A stretch of 64,000 nucleotides of DNA, from the NCBI RefSeq assembly GCF_008831285.2, contig NC_045142.1, positions 25,371,876 to 25,435,875 of the forward strand, in the 5' to 3' direction. The notes beneath the pieces are model-generated. The model was not told where the DNA came from. It made no database searches and saw only the letters and a program-made list of their open reading frames with translations. The translations under genes were made by a program, and so were the position numbers. The stretch is from Nymphaea colorata (Eukaryota; Streptophyta; Magnoliopsida; Nymphaeales; Nymphaeaceae). Positions 12,010 to 25,300 of this stretch are shown here, piece after piece (position 1 is the first letter of the stretch; each line of letters begins with the position of its first letter).

Positions 12010-15000
12010 TTGAGTACCACTTAAAAGTGCCTAGTCCAGCATAGGCAACCGTATGCTCTAGGATGTATTCATTGCCTAGGCTCCACGTAATATTTTTTAA
12101 CAACATAGTATCACATGAATTTTAAGCACAGTGATGTAATCTTTTCAGGCAGAATCCTGATCATTCGTCTGTCTAGGTGATTGAATCAGTTAGGGCCAGG
12201 GGACCTGCGTTGTGAAACCAGCAACTAGTTGGTTAGATTGTCAAAGCAAAATATTGTTGAACATGAATGTTCCTTGGTGAGGATGCTACCAAATGATTGG
12301 GCAAGGCCAATGTTGAGTTGGAGTGAGAAGCATGAAGAGCCAGTCACTTTATCCACCCTCATGGGGTAAAACATGATTCACTTCCCCAAGTGCCAATGAT
12401 GCTAGTTGGTGCAGGTATAAATGGATATTATAGCATTTGTTGAAAATTGATATTGGAGCATTTTTGAGGACTTGTGCAAATTGCTCTTGGCATTTGGTAG
12501 TTAATAGCAATGTTATAAAAGGCGTAGCGTATCGCGTATCGGTCGGGCTGACCTATACGCCATATCGTAACGTATCGTAAACGTTATGTAGTGTAACGTA
12601 TTGTAAAATTAATTTTTTAATTTTAAAAAATATTTAAAAATCAGAAAAAAAGACAAAAATCCTTAAAAATCTGAAAAAATGAACAAAAAATCAGAAATCA
12701 AGAAAAATAAAAAATGTATTCAAATATGAAAAAGATCATCACACATAAGGAACATTCATGTGTATACTATCAACAACACATTCAAAAATAAGAAATCAAA
12801 TATTCAAATTAACACAATAAGCATCCATAACAATTTTAAACTTGAAAATTTTATAAAATTTTAGGACTTAGAGTCTTAAGACTTGGAGTTTTGGGACTTA
12901 GATTACATCACAATTTTGTAAGTTCAAACCTACAGTCATCATCTTTCATGATTCAACGATGATATCTCCCAAATTGATGAATCCTCGGTTAATTTTTATG
13001 AAAATAGGCAAAATTTCTCCCTCCTATGTCTATTGGAGTCTTTAAATACAAGAGAGAGAGAGGGAGGAGTGTTTAAACTTTTAAAAAATAAGGAATTTTA
13101 TGTTTTCTCCAGTATCGTACGATACGGGGGTGTATCGCCCGTATCGCACGATATGTGCGATACACGTGCGATACTCACGCGTATCGCAAATTTATGGCGT
13201 ACTGTATCGTTCATCTTGATACAGACGATACGTATCGTACGATACACGTCCGTATCGTACGACACAGATAACATTGGTTAATAGTCGCTTTGGCGCCTAA
13301 TTCAATATTTAGTTTCTAAATATCAATTCAATATTTAATTTCTTTTTGTTTTATCCATTCTCTGATGTGTGTATAGAGGTGGGTAGTTTTTAATGCCCAC
13401 GACCTTGCCCTTTATTCCTCTTTTTCTTCCTTCTTCTTTCTCTTTTTCCTCTTTCTTTTTATTGATCAGGTCTGTGTAGGCCCTGTCTAGGCCTTTCTGT
13501 GGGTTCTGCCTTGCACTTTAAATTTCTAACTTTGTGAATTAATCCATTTGTTCAAATTATGTGTTGTTGATGAATGTTTTTTCTCTTTATGCCTTGCAGT
13601 TTCTGTTGCAATGTGCTGAACAGCTGCCACACAAAATTCCTTTATATGGAACCTTGGTAAGCTTCAAGTTACGATTTTCTTGTTTCTTTTCTGGTAGATT
13701 GCACACATCTTACTTGTCAATTGACATGCCATAGTATAATGGTTAAGATCTGAACTGCAGTCAGGGTTTTGTTTCCAACTGGCTTGCTATCTTGATGTTT
13801 TGATGTTGGTAACTAATCATTATAAACATACAAATGTCCTGTCACCTGTGTTGTTAACGCGTTGCCTAGACGACAGCTAGGCACAACTCCACTTTTATTG
13901 CCTAAGTTCAGCACATAGGCGATCTAAGGTGGGTATACATCTAGGCTCATGCTAGTCATGCTTATATGGGGCTAACCATGCCTGTGTCTAGTCCATAGAA
14001 GTCGAAGAGATACTCATCTAACCAATGTTATCACTGGCGTGTCGTATAGTGTATCGGTCGGGCCGACCTATACGCTGTATCGTAACATAATCGTAAATGT
14101 ATCATAACGTATCGTAAAATTAATTTTTTAATTTGTAAAAAAAATTAAAAAATTATAAAAAATACAGAGAAAATAGAAAAATTCTAAAAAATCCGAAAAA
14201 ACAAGCAAAAATCAGAAAAATTCAAGAAAAATGTATTTAAAGGAACATTCATCATTCATGTATATGAAGTATGAACTATGAAGTATGAATATGAACAACA
14301 CATTCCAAAATAAGAAATCTGACATTCAAAAAGCAAAATAACATACTAAGCAGCCGAAGAGTATTCGATTACATCAAAATTCACACATTTCTTACCTTCT
14401 TGGTGTTAGAAACCAAAAAGCCCTCTTTCTCCAAGCTTCCCACCATGCCCTCTACGAGAAAGAAAGCTATCTCACGGGCAAAACTTGATGCAAATGAGGA
14501 AAATCTCTCCCTCTCACGTCTCTTGAAGTGTTTAGAACCAAGAAAAGAGAGAGAGAGACGTATACACAAGAAGACGCAAAAAAGGGGACGTCGGGGTCCT
14601 TTTTTTTTAAATTTCCCTGTATCGTACGATACGGGGGTGTATCGGCCGTATCGTGCGATACGAGCCCCGTATCGCACGATACAGGCGATACGCCTACAAT
14701 ACACGACCGTATCTTGTATCGTAGGCGTATCGTACGATACGCGTCCGTATCGTACGATACGAATAACATTGCATCTAACTGCTAAGATGTCATATGTTTT
14801 ATGTTTCATATTTTATAGATATGAATTTGTAATATTCTGTTTATATATATACATATATATATATATATGTCATTTCTATTTCAGATTTTCAGCTAACTGC
14901 TAAGTTGTCATATGATTTCTGTCTCATATTTCTTTGATCTGATTATGTAATATCCTGTGTATATCTATAATCTAATTATGCTTCATTATATTTTGTAAAA

Positions 15001-18000
15001 TTTAGAAGTCTGAATTCTTGTTTCTGTTTCGGACTTTCAGCTAACTGCTAATTTGTCGTACGATTTCTGTTTCATATTTCATCGATATGGTTATGTAATA
15101 TTGTGTTTATATCTGTATTTTAATTATGTTTCACTATATTCAGATCACTAGGCTTTTTTTCTGTTACGATTTATGGAGATTTATGGTTCGAAGTGCGCGA
15201 GCATTTGAGTCTAGGAACTTATTGTACATTTGCAGTTTCTTGAATCTTCAATGCTATAAAACTTTACATTTTTTCTTCAATGCACAAGTATAATATAAAT
15301 CATATAATATTGACTGTTAAGCGTTGTTGTTATATATCACTATGAGTCATATTATGTAACTTAATAGTTAATTATATATATATATATATATATATAATAG
15401 TTACTCTCCGCACATTTTAACATGTATATTAAGTTACACATGACAATCTGATATGTTATACAATATGAATTATATAATATTGATTGTATGTAATACATAC
15501 TGTCATAATTAGTTAAATGTCTCCTAAATGCACTAGGCACTAGGAGCAGCATGTCGCCCAGGCCTATCGGATTTGACAACATAGCATATGTCATGTCATT
15601 ATTTTCTGAAACATATCTTCATCATGAAATGCTTGATAAATTAGTTTAAGTGGAGAGATTGTTTAATTGAACCCATGCTCGAATTTTCCACCTCAGGCTT
15701 CTTTTAAAATTTTTAAGTTTAGGCAGTTAATTATGAAAAATCAAACTTGAGATCGTTTACAAATTTCTTTTGTTTTGTATGTGTGTGCACACACATATGC
15801 ATGTGGCATGTGTATTTGCGTGGATTTCCATGCATTTTCTGATTTGTGTTTACTATGAAGAAATTTGCAGTGTATCATGATGCTTTACATTTTGTCAGAA
15901 TCCTGTGAATATGGATTATGGAGGAAGCCAATATCTTGATACTATAATGCATTGAGTGCAGATGGTATGCATCAAGTCATCGACCATTCATTGTTGGCTA
16001 TTAACATTGTCAACTTTTTGGTATCCTATGCTTCTCATACTTTGAAAGCAGCTTGATGTTGGACTTGTTCTCATATTTTGTGTGAAGCTTAATTTAGTTT
16101 TTCCTTTTTGAATGAATAGAAGTCCTTGTAGAAAGGCAATATAAACTGTGGCTTGTGACTGTCCTTTCTGGAAGATCACATTGACGCATGTGCCAGATTG
16201 GTGTTATTTGTGCAAGAGTACCTCTCTTGTGTAGATTGATGCATGCATATGATGTTTGGTCCATCTAGAATCTGAAAATATCATATGATGTTGACTTACT
16301 TTCTTTGGTGATTATGCATGTGTTTTGATCATGCCTTCTACCACAAAACTATTTGGTCATTTGGTGTTTCTTTCCTGACAAAGATATATCATTTTGCATA
16401 TTTTATCATTGGGCAAACTGTAGTTCAACTTGCTTAAGAACTGTGACTTATGTTGATATTTTCTTGGAAAGTGCATGAGTATTACATTTAAGTTTACTAA
16501 GCAGGTAACACTAATTTTTTGTTTTTTTGACCTCCATGAAATGCACGATTTCTCATCATGTTGAGGCTTACTTTCTATTTGCACTGGCCTTTGCTGAAGG
16601 TGGGCTTGTTGAATCTGGAAAATGAAGAATTTGTTGAGAAGGTTGTTCAACAGTTACAAGGAAATTTCCAAGTGAGTTGATATGCCAACCTTAAGGTGCA
16701 TATAATATTTACAGTTTCTAAAAAGGTTTGGGTTAATATAAGATACTGCCTCTTGTTAAGTATTAGTATTTTAAGAGAACACAATCCTTCATCTATTGAG
16801 AGGTACAGCTACTATTTTTTATTTTTGTAACTGTATTTTTGTTGTACTATAGCTCCTTCCAAGATAATATAAGTAGCAAATATGTCACACCTTGGCATTA
16901 TTTGCTTTTCTTAGTGCTGCTTCTTTTTCTATGAATCCACCCTGCCCAATTCACATTAGGATAAGTTTCATTTCTGTAATTTCTTACATTTTCTTGTATA
17001 TAATCATTTGAAGGCTGAAGCTTGTCATTGATCGAGAAAATGATCTTATAAGCTTTTAAAGCTCGAGTTTGATTACATAAGCTTGAAAACCATATTAGCA
17101 AACTGTCAAACTGATACATCTTGATGCATCCTTCCAAATAACTGTTTTCACTTTTGAGGTCCCTTCCTTTTGGAGGGAATGAGCTTTTGTTCTTTGATGT
17201 TGTTAATGATTCAGATACACGTTCTTTATATTGACACAGTAATTTATGACAATTAGTACTAGTTGGATTTGGCGTTTCTCTCTCACAGACAAGGTTTAAC
17301 TTAATCAAAAATTTTTGTTTCTCTTGATTCTGATGTCTTTGGTTGACAATGACATGAAACTGTTTATCTAGAGAGATGCATCAGCCATTCTGAGGGCCAC
17401 AATTGGAAACTGTTTAGTAACATCTCACTGTAGCCACCAAAACTTGTATTTTTTTGAAAAGTTAAATTATTATCTTCATTTCTATCATTACTACATCATT
17501 GTTCAAAAAAACCGAATAAAAATGTTAAAAACAACAACACCTGTCCTTTTCCTGTTTTTTTCGAAACAACTCCAAAATGAATGGTTCACATTGTTTTGCA
17601 TTTTGATCGTGTTTGTTCCCCATTGTCTTTACATTATTTTGGCTCTAAAGTTTGATACTAAAGTTAAATTATATTTATCTTCATTTTATCCATTACCAAA
17701 ACATCACTTTTATCATTTTATCAAGTTGTTTTTATATTTTGCTGTTGTTTTTCATTTATTTTACTTTTTCTTAATTTATATATATATATTTTAAAAATTG
17801 CTGATTTTTTCCAAGATCTTCTAAGATTTTCAGGTTTGCCAAAAATACTTGTGAAAAATGTTGCCATTTAAAACCCATTAATGAAATTTGTGGCTATGCA
17901 TCTCACAAATATCAAATCAATGAATGCCAAAAAGAGAGAATAACTATTGACAAATTATGAGAATAACTATTCAAAAATTATGTCAAGCTTAAGTATCTTA

Positions 18001-21000
18001 TGTTGACATACCAACAAATCAGCATATCTCAAGTTGGGCAGGCTCCCTTTGAAAGTATAGTGCAAAAAGGTAGTAATCCTGGATCATTCTGGGATGTAGG
18101 TCTGGTTATTTTGGTCTAAGAAAATATCCTGGGGCCTCAATGAGTTTATTTTGAGATATACATATTCTCACTGGTCTTTGAAGGAGTTTATAGTGCAAAA
18201 AGGTAGTAATCCTGGATCATTCTGGGATGTAGGTGTGGTTATTGTGGTCTAAGAAAGTATGCTGGGGCTTTAATGAGTTTATTTTGAGGTATACATATTC
18301 TGACTGGTCTTTGAAGGAGTTTAGGGAAACATAAAGTATATACACATGCCTAGATGGTAACATTCCCCGTTTGTTTTTCAAAAATTTGTTTTTTGGTACA
18401 TAGACATCTCGGAATGTATATTTCTTGTAATTTTAGTTGTTTCATAGTAGATGACTTTGGGTTCCTATCTTACTCTGTATTAAATTGTTGCCCCTGTTTC
18501 CAATTTAATTACTTTGAACACTTTGGAAAATGAGACTGGTTTTTCCCTGCATGATTCTTTCTGTAAATTGTTACGAGGTGCCATCTTCTTACAACTTTTT
18601 GCTGTGTAGCTGCTAATATTCACTTTGTTTCGAATTTCAGGAGGCCTTAGATGTTGGTGACTGCAACAAAGTTCGCATTCTGATGCGATTTCTGATTGTG
18701 CTGGTAAGATATTTGACTAGTTACAAGTCATGTTGTTGTCACAAATATCCAGTTTTTTTTTGGAAAAAGACCAACTGTCTTGTGTGATCATGTGCTGCTG
18801 GTGTCGAAATGCTTATTTTTATTTAACTATATTGACAACAGAACTCATATAAGTTATTCCATTCTTTCTTTTGTAAATTTAATTTGATTTTGCTGTGATC
18901 CTATTGGTACTTAATTTTTTGAACCGTCTCTTTCATAGTTTATAAGAATGTAACAGCAGGAATGCCTAAATTGAGCTTGATGACAAAACTTAGTTTGAAG
19001 CATGGGCAGAAATATCACAAATTTTCTTCTTCTTCTTCTTCAAAAAAAAAAAGAGAACAAAGGGAAAAGGTGGGAAAATAAAGAAAAACAAAAAGAGTAA
19101 GTGATCACGATGTTTTGTAAAATACCAAGATGAAGAAGATTGTGTTTTCCAAAATGCTATGCTATTAAGAACAACCAAGCATTTGCCTTGGAAGTGACTT
19201 ACAGACTGTTGCATCTGAGAAGGATGAGAGATTATGTATTCATAAAATGTTTCTTGCCGGAAATTTATGCTTGAAATTGGATTAACTGTCTAGGGAGGTA
19301 ATTTTGTGCTGTATATATGTAAAATACCACAAAGATTTTAAAATGAAAGAAACATTTAAATATATAAGTATCCAAATAGAAACAGTGCATGCCAATGATC
19401 AATAACTTTCAGAAACATAATGAAAACTGAGTCAGAGACCAGCTCAATCAAGTAAAAGTAAGTATTTTGGATGAATTTCATTTCAAAAAGTAAATAAGTG
19501 TGTCCAAGTTTCTGTTTTGCTGTGCCTGTATGGAAACATGGGTACGGCCGTACGGGAACCTTATTGAAGTACCCATGTGACTTAGTTTTGTGTTTGGAGT
19601 TGATCTTTTTTGGTTCCTTTTCCATATTCCCATTGGGTTGGGGGGGGGGGGTGTTGGCAGCATATTTTTAACAATTTTATGAGGATAATGCTTATAATGG
19701 ATTGATCTTAGACCTGCATTCCCCCCCTCCCTTTTAGATGAAGAAATTTCAAATACAGTCTGTGACACCAACTTGAAATTTTATTTTTGGACAAGGGATA
19801 ACTTAGTTGGTCTTGAAAATGGCTTGGTAACGGGCCACACATGATGGAATGGCCACCAGATCCATGTAATGGTATAAGAAGAGATACATACATATTTTGG
19901 TTTTTCTGATGCAATGCTTATCCTATGTGCTCATGTCATAGCAGTGTTGAACGTGCAATCTGCTTTCTCGTTGACATTGTCATTTAAAAACTACAGCAAC
20001 CATGGCATCGTTTTCATGCTTATAATTTCTTCACCCACTCATTGCCTTGTCATGACCAGGGCCCTATACTGTGTCTGTAAAAACTAGGTAGGGGGGCCAT
20101 TCCCCATGCGTGAAATATTTTAGGATGTATTGGGCATCAGGGGTTTCATAGGAAGAGACCTGCTTTTGGTGGATGTTTACCATATAGTATATATGGGTTC
20201 TCAGAACCTAACTTTTTGCCTGTTCTTTGTGCTTCTGTCCATATGTTGGTTTTATAAATTGTGTTTATTTTTTTGTCCTTTATAGGTGTGGTCTAACTGC
20301 GTATTGTGTGCAGATGTGCAACAGTGTTCTTCAGCCAGGTGCTGTAGTTGAGATTTTGGACACACTACTTTCATCTGCAGCTACAACCGTTGATGAGGAG
20401 AAAGGCAATCCTTATTGGCAAGCACGTGCTGACTTTTATATTATGTGTATTTTGTCATGCCTCCCATGGGGGGGTGCGGAGTTGGCTGAGGTATATCACC
20501 TATATCTTTGTTTTGTTGAATATTTCTTTTCTTAGATTTGTTGGATTAAAACCTTAAAAATAAAGCCTGCTTTAGAGGCATATTAAAAGTAATATGATTG
20601 TAGTAGAAGTATTTGTTTTTTTAATTTTGGGAAGTAAGCATGTGGCCAACTTTTATACTACTGAGGCATAGATTTCCTTTTTCATTTATTTTCTTTTTGG
20701 GAAATACTCAGGTGGGGATCCATGTTAGATGGTAGAACCTGTTAATCATATACGCTGCTGTATTGCTTCCCATTGAATGCATCCCTCAATATGGGAAAAA
20801 TATTTGAATAAATGACTTGATAGACAGAGTGTAACTGAAGTACTTCTACTGATTGCTTTACATTCTCGCTGCTGTCATATTGACAATGTTATAGGTTTTA
20901 GGTTTTTCTGGTTTTCTCTTACTCTGTTGATGGAAGAAATATTGGGTACTGTGTGAAAATCAATTTGTTTATGTGGATTTTCTGCCATTGAGTGAGACGC

Positions 21001-22279
21001 TACAACTTAGAGCTAGTGGATGCTGTGATGTCTTCATGGAAAATTGGTGCAGTTTACTTAATTTTGTTATTTAGAAGTTCTGCTGCTTCTGTTGTTGTTG
21101 AAGAAAATATCTTGATGGTTGCTTTGAAGAGTATCTGAGATGATGTTCTTTTTATTTCCTAGCTTCTGCATATGGTTAGGGTTGCCTAGTTAAGGGAAGG
21201 AGTATTGCTTTATGTTCTCTTTCATGCCGAAGCTATTTGTGCTTGCAGCAAGCCCCTGAAGAGATTGAGAGAGTTATGGCAGGCATTCAATCATACTTTA
21301 ATATCAGAAGACATGCTTATGATGCTGAGTTTTCTGCTTTCTCCTTGAATGATGGAAATGCAGCGGATTTTCATGAAAAGGTACATATACACTTAAGTAT
21401 ATATTAAATTTGTACAAGCAACCACGTGCTGTCCGGAGCTCCTGAGTTTTGAAAATGTGATCTGCTAAAGCAGCTTCTGAGTTGTGTTAGAAATGTATTT
21501 CATCTCCAATTGGTTTCCTAAGTATTTCTGTCTCACATTGTCATTGGTCAGTCATAGATTAGATTGAAGTAGTGGAGTTAAAAATAAGTGTAACCATCAT
21601 TGGTCATTTGACTATTGTCAATGCTATAAAACTTTTCTTACTTTTTAAGCAAAGAAATTCAATTGGAAAATTTGATGTATGTAGTAAGTGATTTTTTTGG
21701 ACTGTTTCTCTGTTCCTGTTGATACCAATCCAACGTTATATATTGATGGAAATTATGTGGCTGAGGATAACTATAATTATCTCTTTGGTCATGTAGGAAC
21801 ATTTATAGGAACCTTTGTGAATGGCATGAAATTTTTCCTACTTTTCAAGCAAAATTTAATAGGAAAGTTTAATTGAATTTGTTCTAGCAGTGCATTTTTT
21901 TGACTGTTTGTTCTTTCCTGTCAGTGCTTTTACATGTTCTCACATGTATGATTTATGCTCTGTGTCTGTACACATCAAGTTGTTCTAGCAAGCACAAAAA
22001 TGTCTTACTGCACTGTTTAATGGTGGGAACATGCTATAGGACCTTTATGATTGCTGTGTTCGATATGCTACAACATATCCGAAGAACTTAAAAAGGTTAA
22101 ACAGTGTCTTGTGGGGTGATGGCAGGATGTATTAGGTGAATTGGCAGATCCATTGAAAGTGTGATTAAAAGGGTTCCAAATTCAGAAGCATGAATAAAAT
22201 TAGTGGCAAAAGTATGTTAAAAAAAGGGAAAATCAGTGTAGACTTCTATTTGGTTTTCTTTACAAAAACTGGTTAATGG

Positions 22280-22317
<38 letters not shown>

Positions 22318-25300
22318 ATGTGTGTGTGTGTGTGTGTGTACGTACACCCATTCATCGAAGGCTTTTTCTTGTAGACTTTGATGGGTATTGGAACTTTGAA
22401 GAATTGGAGGTTGAAGGCTTAATTTGATATGATCAAGATTTCCATTTGGATAGCTTCTACACATAAGCTTTCTTGAAAGCAATTTTATTGGACTTATTAT
22501 GTTCTATGTAGAAGCTTTGTGAAAAAGTAGTTTTTTTCAAGTTATTCTGAAATTTCAAAACAGTCTTTTGTTTCCAAGAAAGGACTGGATCTACTTGATA
22601 TTTTTTTCCATTTTCAAAGTTATGAAAAATCACATTCTAGATAATTTAATTGGTATTTTCCGTGCAGCGCTGCTAATGTCAGTAGGTTGTGTTTGTTTTC
22701 AGTACAATTATTTTAATATGTAATGCATGTACAGCATGTAGTGAGTTATGTTGTAATTCTTAAGGAGTTTCAGTGGACAGACAAGTAGAACTGCTTGTGG
22801 CATGAATCCATCTCTCGTTTGTGTGCTACCTTGTAAGTTTAATGGGTTTCTAAAGCAGCAAAATCTTAGGATAATGCCCATTTTTAATGCCGTAGGTCCT
22901 TGATGTCATTTGATCAAATTGGGATGTCACACTTGATACACCATTTTTTTTATTTGCTAATTTTTCCTTAGGATTTTTTAGAGGACTTGTGGGATCGCAT
23001 TCAAAGTCTCTCCAATAATGGATGGAAAGTCGATAGTGGTATGTGGGTTTTCTCATAACTCCGCATTTATTATTAATTTTTTGTCTATTTATGGTGTTCT
23101 ATTGTGTTATAGTCTGTGAGAATGCATTGTTCAATGATTTCATATAGGAGAAAAAGGATCCCATTTTGAATAAATGAACTTGTAATCCTCATTTCTAAGT
23201 GTAAACTTGACAGTCTGTGAAGTTGCATATTTCTCTAGCTCATTTAGTGCATTGATAGCTTAGGGTCTCTCAGGATCTTGTATTGCTGAAATTTTGGCTA
23301 AATTGAAATAGTTGGGACTGTTGAAATTTGTAGTCTACCCCAGTGGCTGTTCCAGCCCAGTTAGGGCAGCAAACCTCTATCTTGGATATAAAAGAAGGCC
23401 TGACTTGAATGTTGAAATGTAGCAAATCTTCTAGACTATGTTGTCAAGGCGCCCAGGCACTGTCTAGGTGCCAGGCAGCGCGCCTAGCGCCTAGGGGGCC
23501 TAGGTGAGCCTAGGCAAAAAAGGCAACCATTTTTTAAAATTTTTTTAGTTATGCTAATATGTCAAGTTATTTTGATTAACTATTACTACTAATATTTGAA
23601 ATGTGGAGAGTAGTAATATAACAAGCATAATCAACTTAAACAATAAAAAAAAATGTTGACTTCATTGAATATGCAAAAACAATAGAAGAAGTTTAGCATT
23701 ACTCATTAAATGTTGACTAATACAAGAAACCAAAAAAGAAGAGAAAACTAAATATAATCTCTAGAAGGACTGTAAATCCGCAAGAAGGCTTTAATCCATC
23801 TGTACTTAAAGGAAAACGTAACATAATAAAAAAACAAATAGTACATAATAATATACATACAAGTACACCCTAATAACAATACATATAAGTACATAACCTA
23901 TGGCGACGGGATATGTGTTACATTCCCTTTCAGTTAAAGTTTCTTAAATGAGTACGCGACGGGCATGAAAACCTGGTGGGAGGGCCAAGTGTTGATTTAT
24001 TGTGGCTGATTGAGTCTTATGCACGCTCATATTGATATGCTGGTTTTGCCCTTCTGTAACTAATCTAACTAAGAAATATTATTATAATTGTGGAATGCTT
24101 ATACTCTCTTTTTTTTGTATTTTCTGCCTTCATAAAATTCTCAACTTATTGGTTTTTCCTGGGTATTTATCTTGTGTGATGGTACTGGCCTAATTGATGA
24201 CAAATGTCATTCAGTGTTGCAATTTTTTGTTAGCTTTAGATGAAGTCTGGTAGTTCCTTGTTGTTTTCCCTTTGTGTTTACAGATAAGCTGCTATTGGCA
24301 ATCCATATATGTTTATTTGGCATAAGTTTTCAATATTCTCATACGTGATTTTTGTTTGTAGTCCCCAGACCACATCTTTCATTTGAAGCACGTCTGGTTG
24401 CTGGAAAATCACACGACTTTGGTCCTATAAGTTGCCCAGAACAGCCTGTTCTTCCACCATCACTTTCTGGGGTCACAAGTGGTAAACAGAAATATGAAGC
24501 TGAGATGAACTATCCTCGAAGGCTTGGTAGACTTAATATCTTTCCTGCAAGCAAAGCTGAGGAGGTACTGTCATTCTATTTTCTTCCTTCTATCTTACGC
24601 CTCATAATAACTATCTATTCTTAAGCTTGGATTGATGTCTTGATGGTCAGTATACCGAGAAATTATTTTTTCCATGTATATTTTAAATTTTAATGGAGTA
24701 GCATATTTTGTACTGTAATTGGTTTCATTGTTATGTGAAGCAAAGTGTCTCTTGACTCTTGACTAGCAGCATTCTAGGTGTAACTGTGCTCTTTTTTGCA
24801 TGTATATGTCATCTTTCATTAACAATTTGTACTTTTTCTTAATGTTATCCATATCATACAAGACACATGTGTATCGTACTATACGTATCGTATAGGTTTA
24901 GAAAACCTATACAGTACGCTTACGATGCACGAGACACTCGTGTATCGTAAGCATATCGCCCGTATCATACGATACAGGGAAAAACACAAAATTCGTTATG
25001 TTTTAATGTTTAAATACTCCCTCTCTCTCTTCTTGTGTTTAAAGACTCCAAGAGACGTGGGAGGGAGAGATTTTGCTCATTTTCATCAAAAATAACTGAA
25101 GGATTCATAGATTTGGGAGATATTATCGTTGGATCGTGAAAGATGATAACTATATGTTTTGAACATATGAAATTGTGGTGTAATCTAAGTCCTAAGACTC
25201 TAAGCCCTAAGATTCTATAAAATTTTCAAGTTTAAAATTGTGATGGATGCTTATTATGTTATTTTGAATCTCTGATTTCTTATTTTTGAATTTGTTGTTG

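Larger units (their letters stand above)
13846..15584. mobile_element. Possible family 2 hAT-like element with copy B nested inside
   Basis: The left end CTGTGTTGTTAACGCG and the right end, reverse-complemented CTATGTTGTCAAATCCG, resemble the ends of the 11092-12108 element. Subterminal CCTAG/GGCCTGGGCG motifs are shared too. The 8-bp flanks agree at only 4 of 8 positions, so the pairing of these two ends is uncertain. If real, the element contains the family 1 copy B and a three-unit tandem repeat. Confidence 0.35.

Noticed and set aside
14381-14903. Open frames of 142-167 codons on both strands
   Set aside because: They are produced by the repeated GTATCG motif of the hAT-like copy B and lie inside a CBP80 intron.
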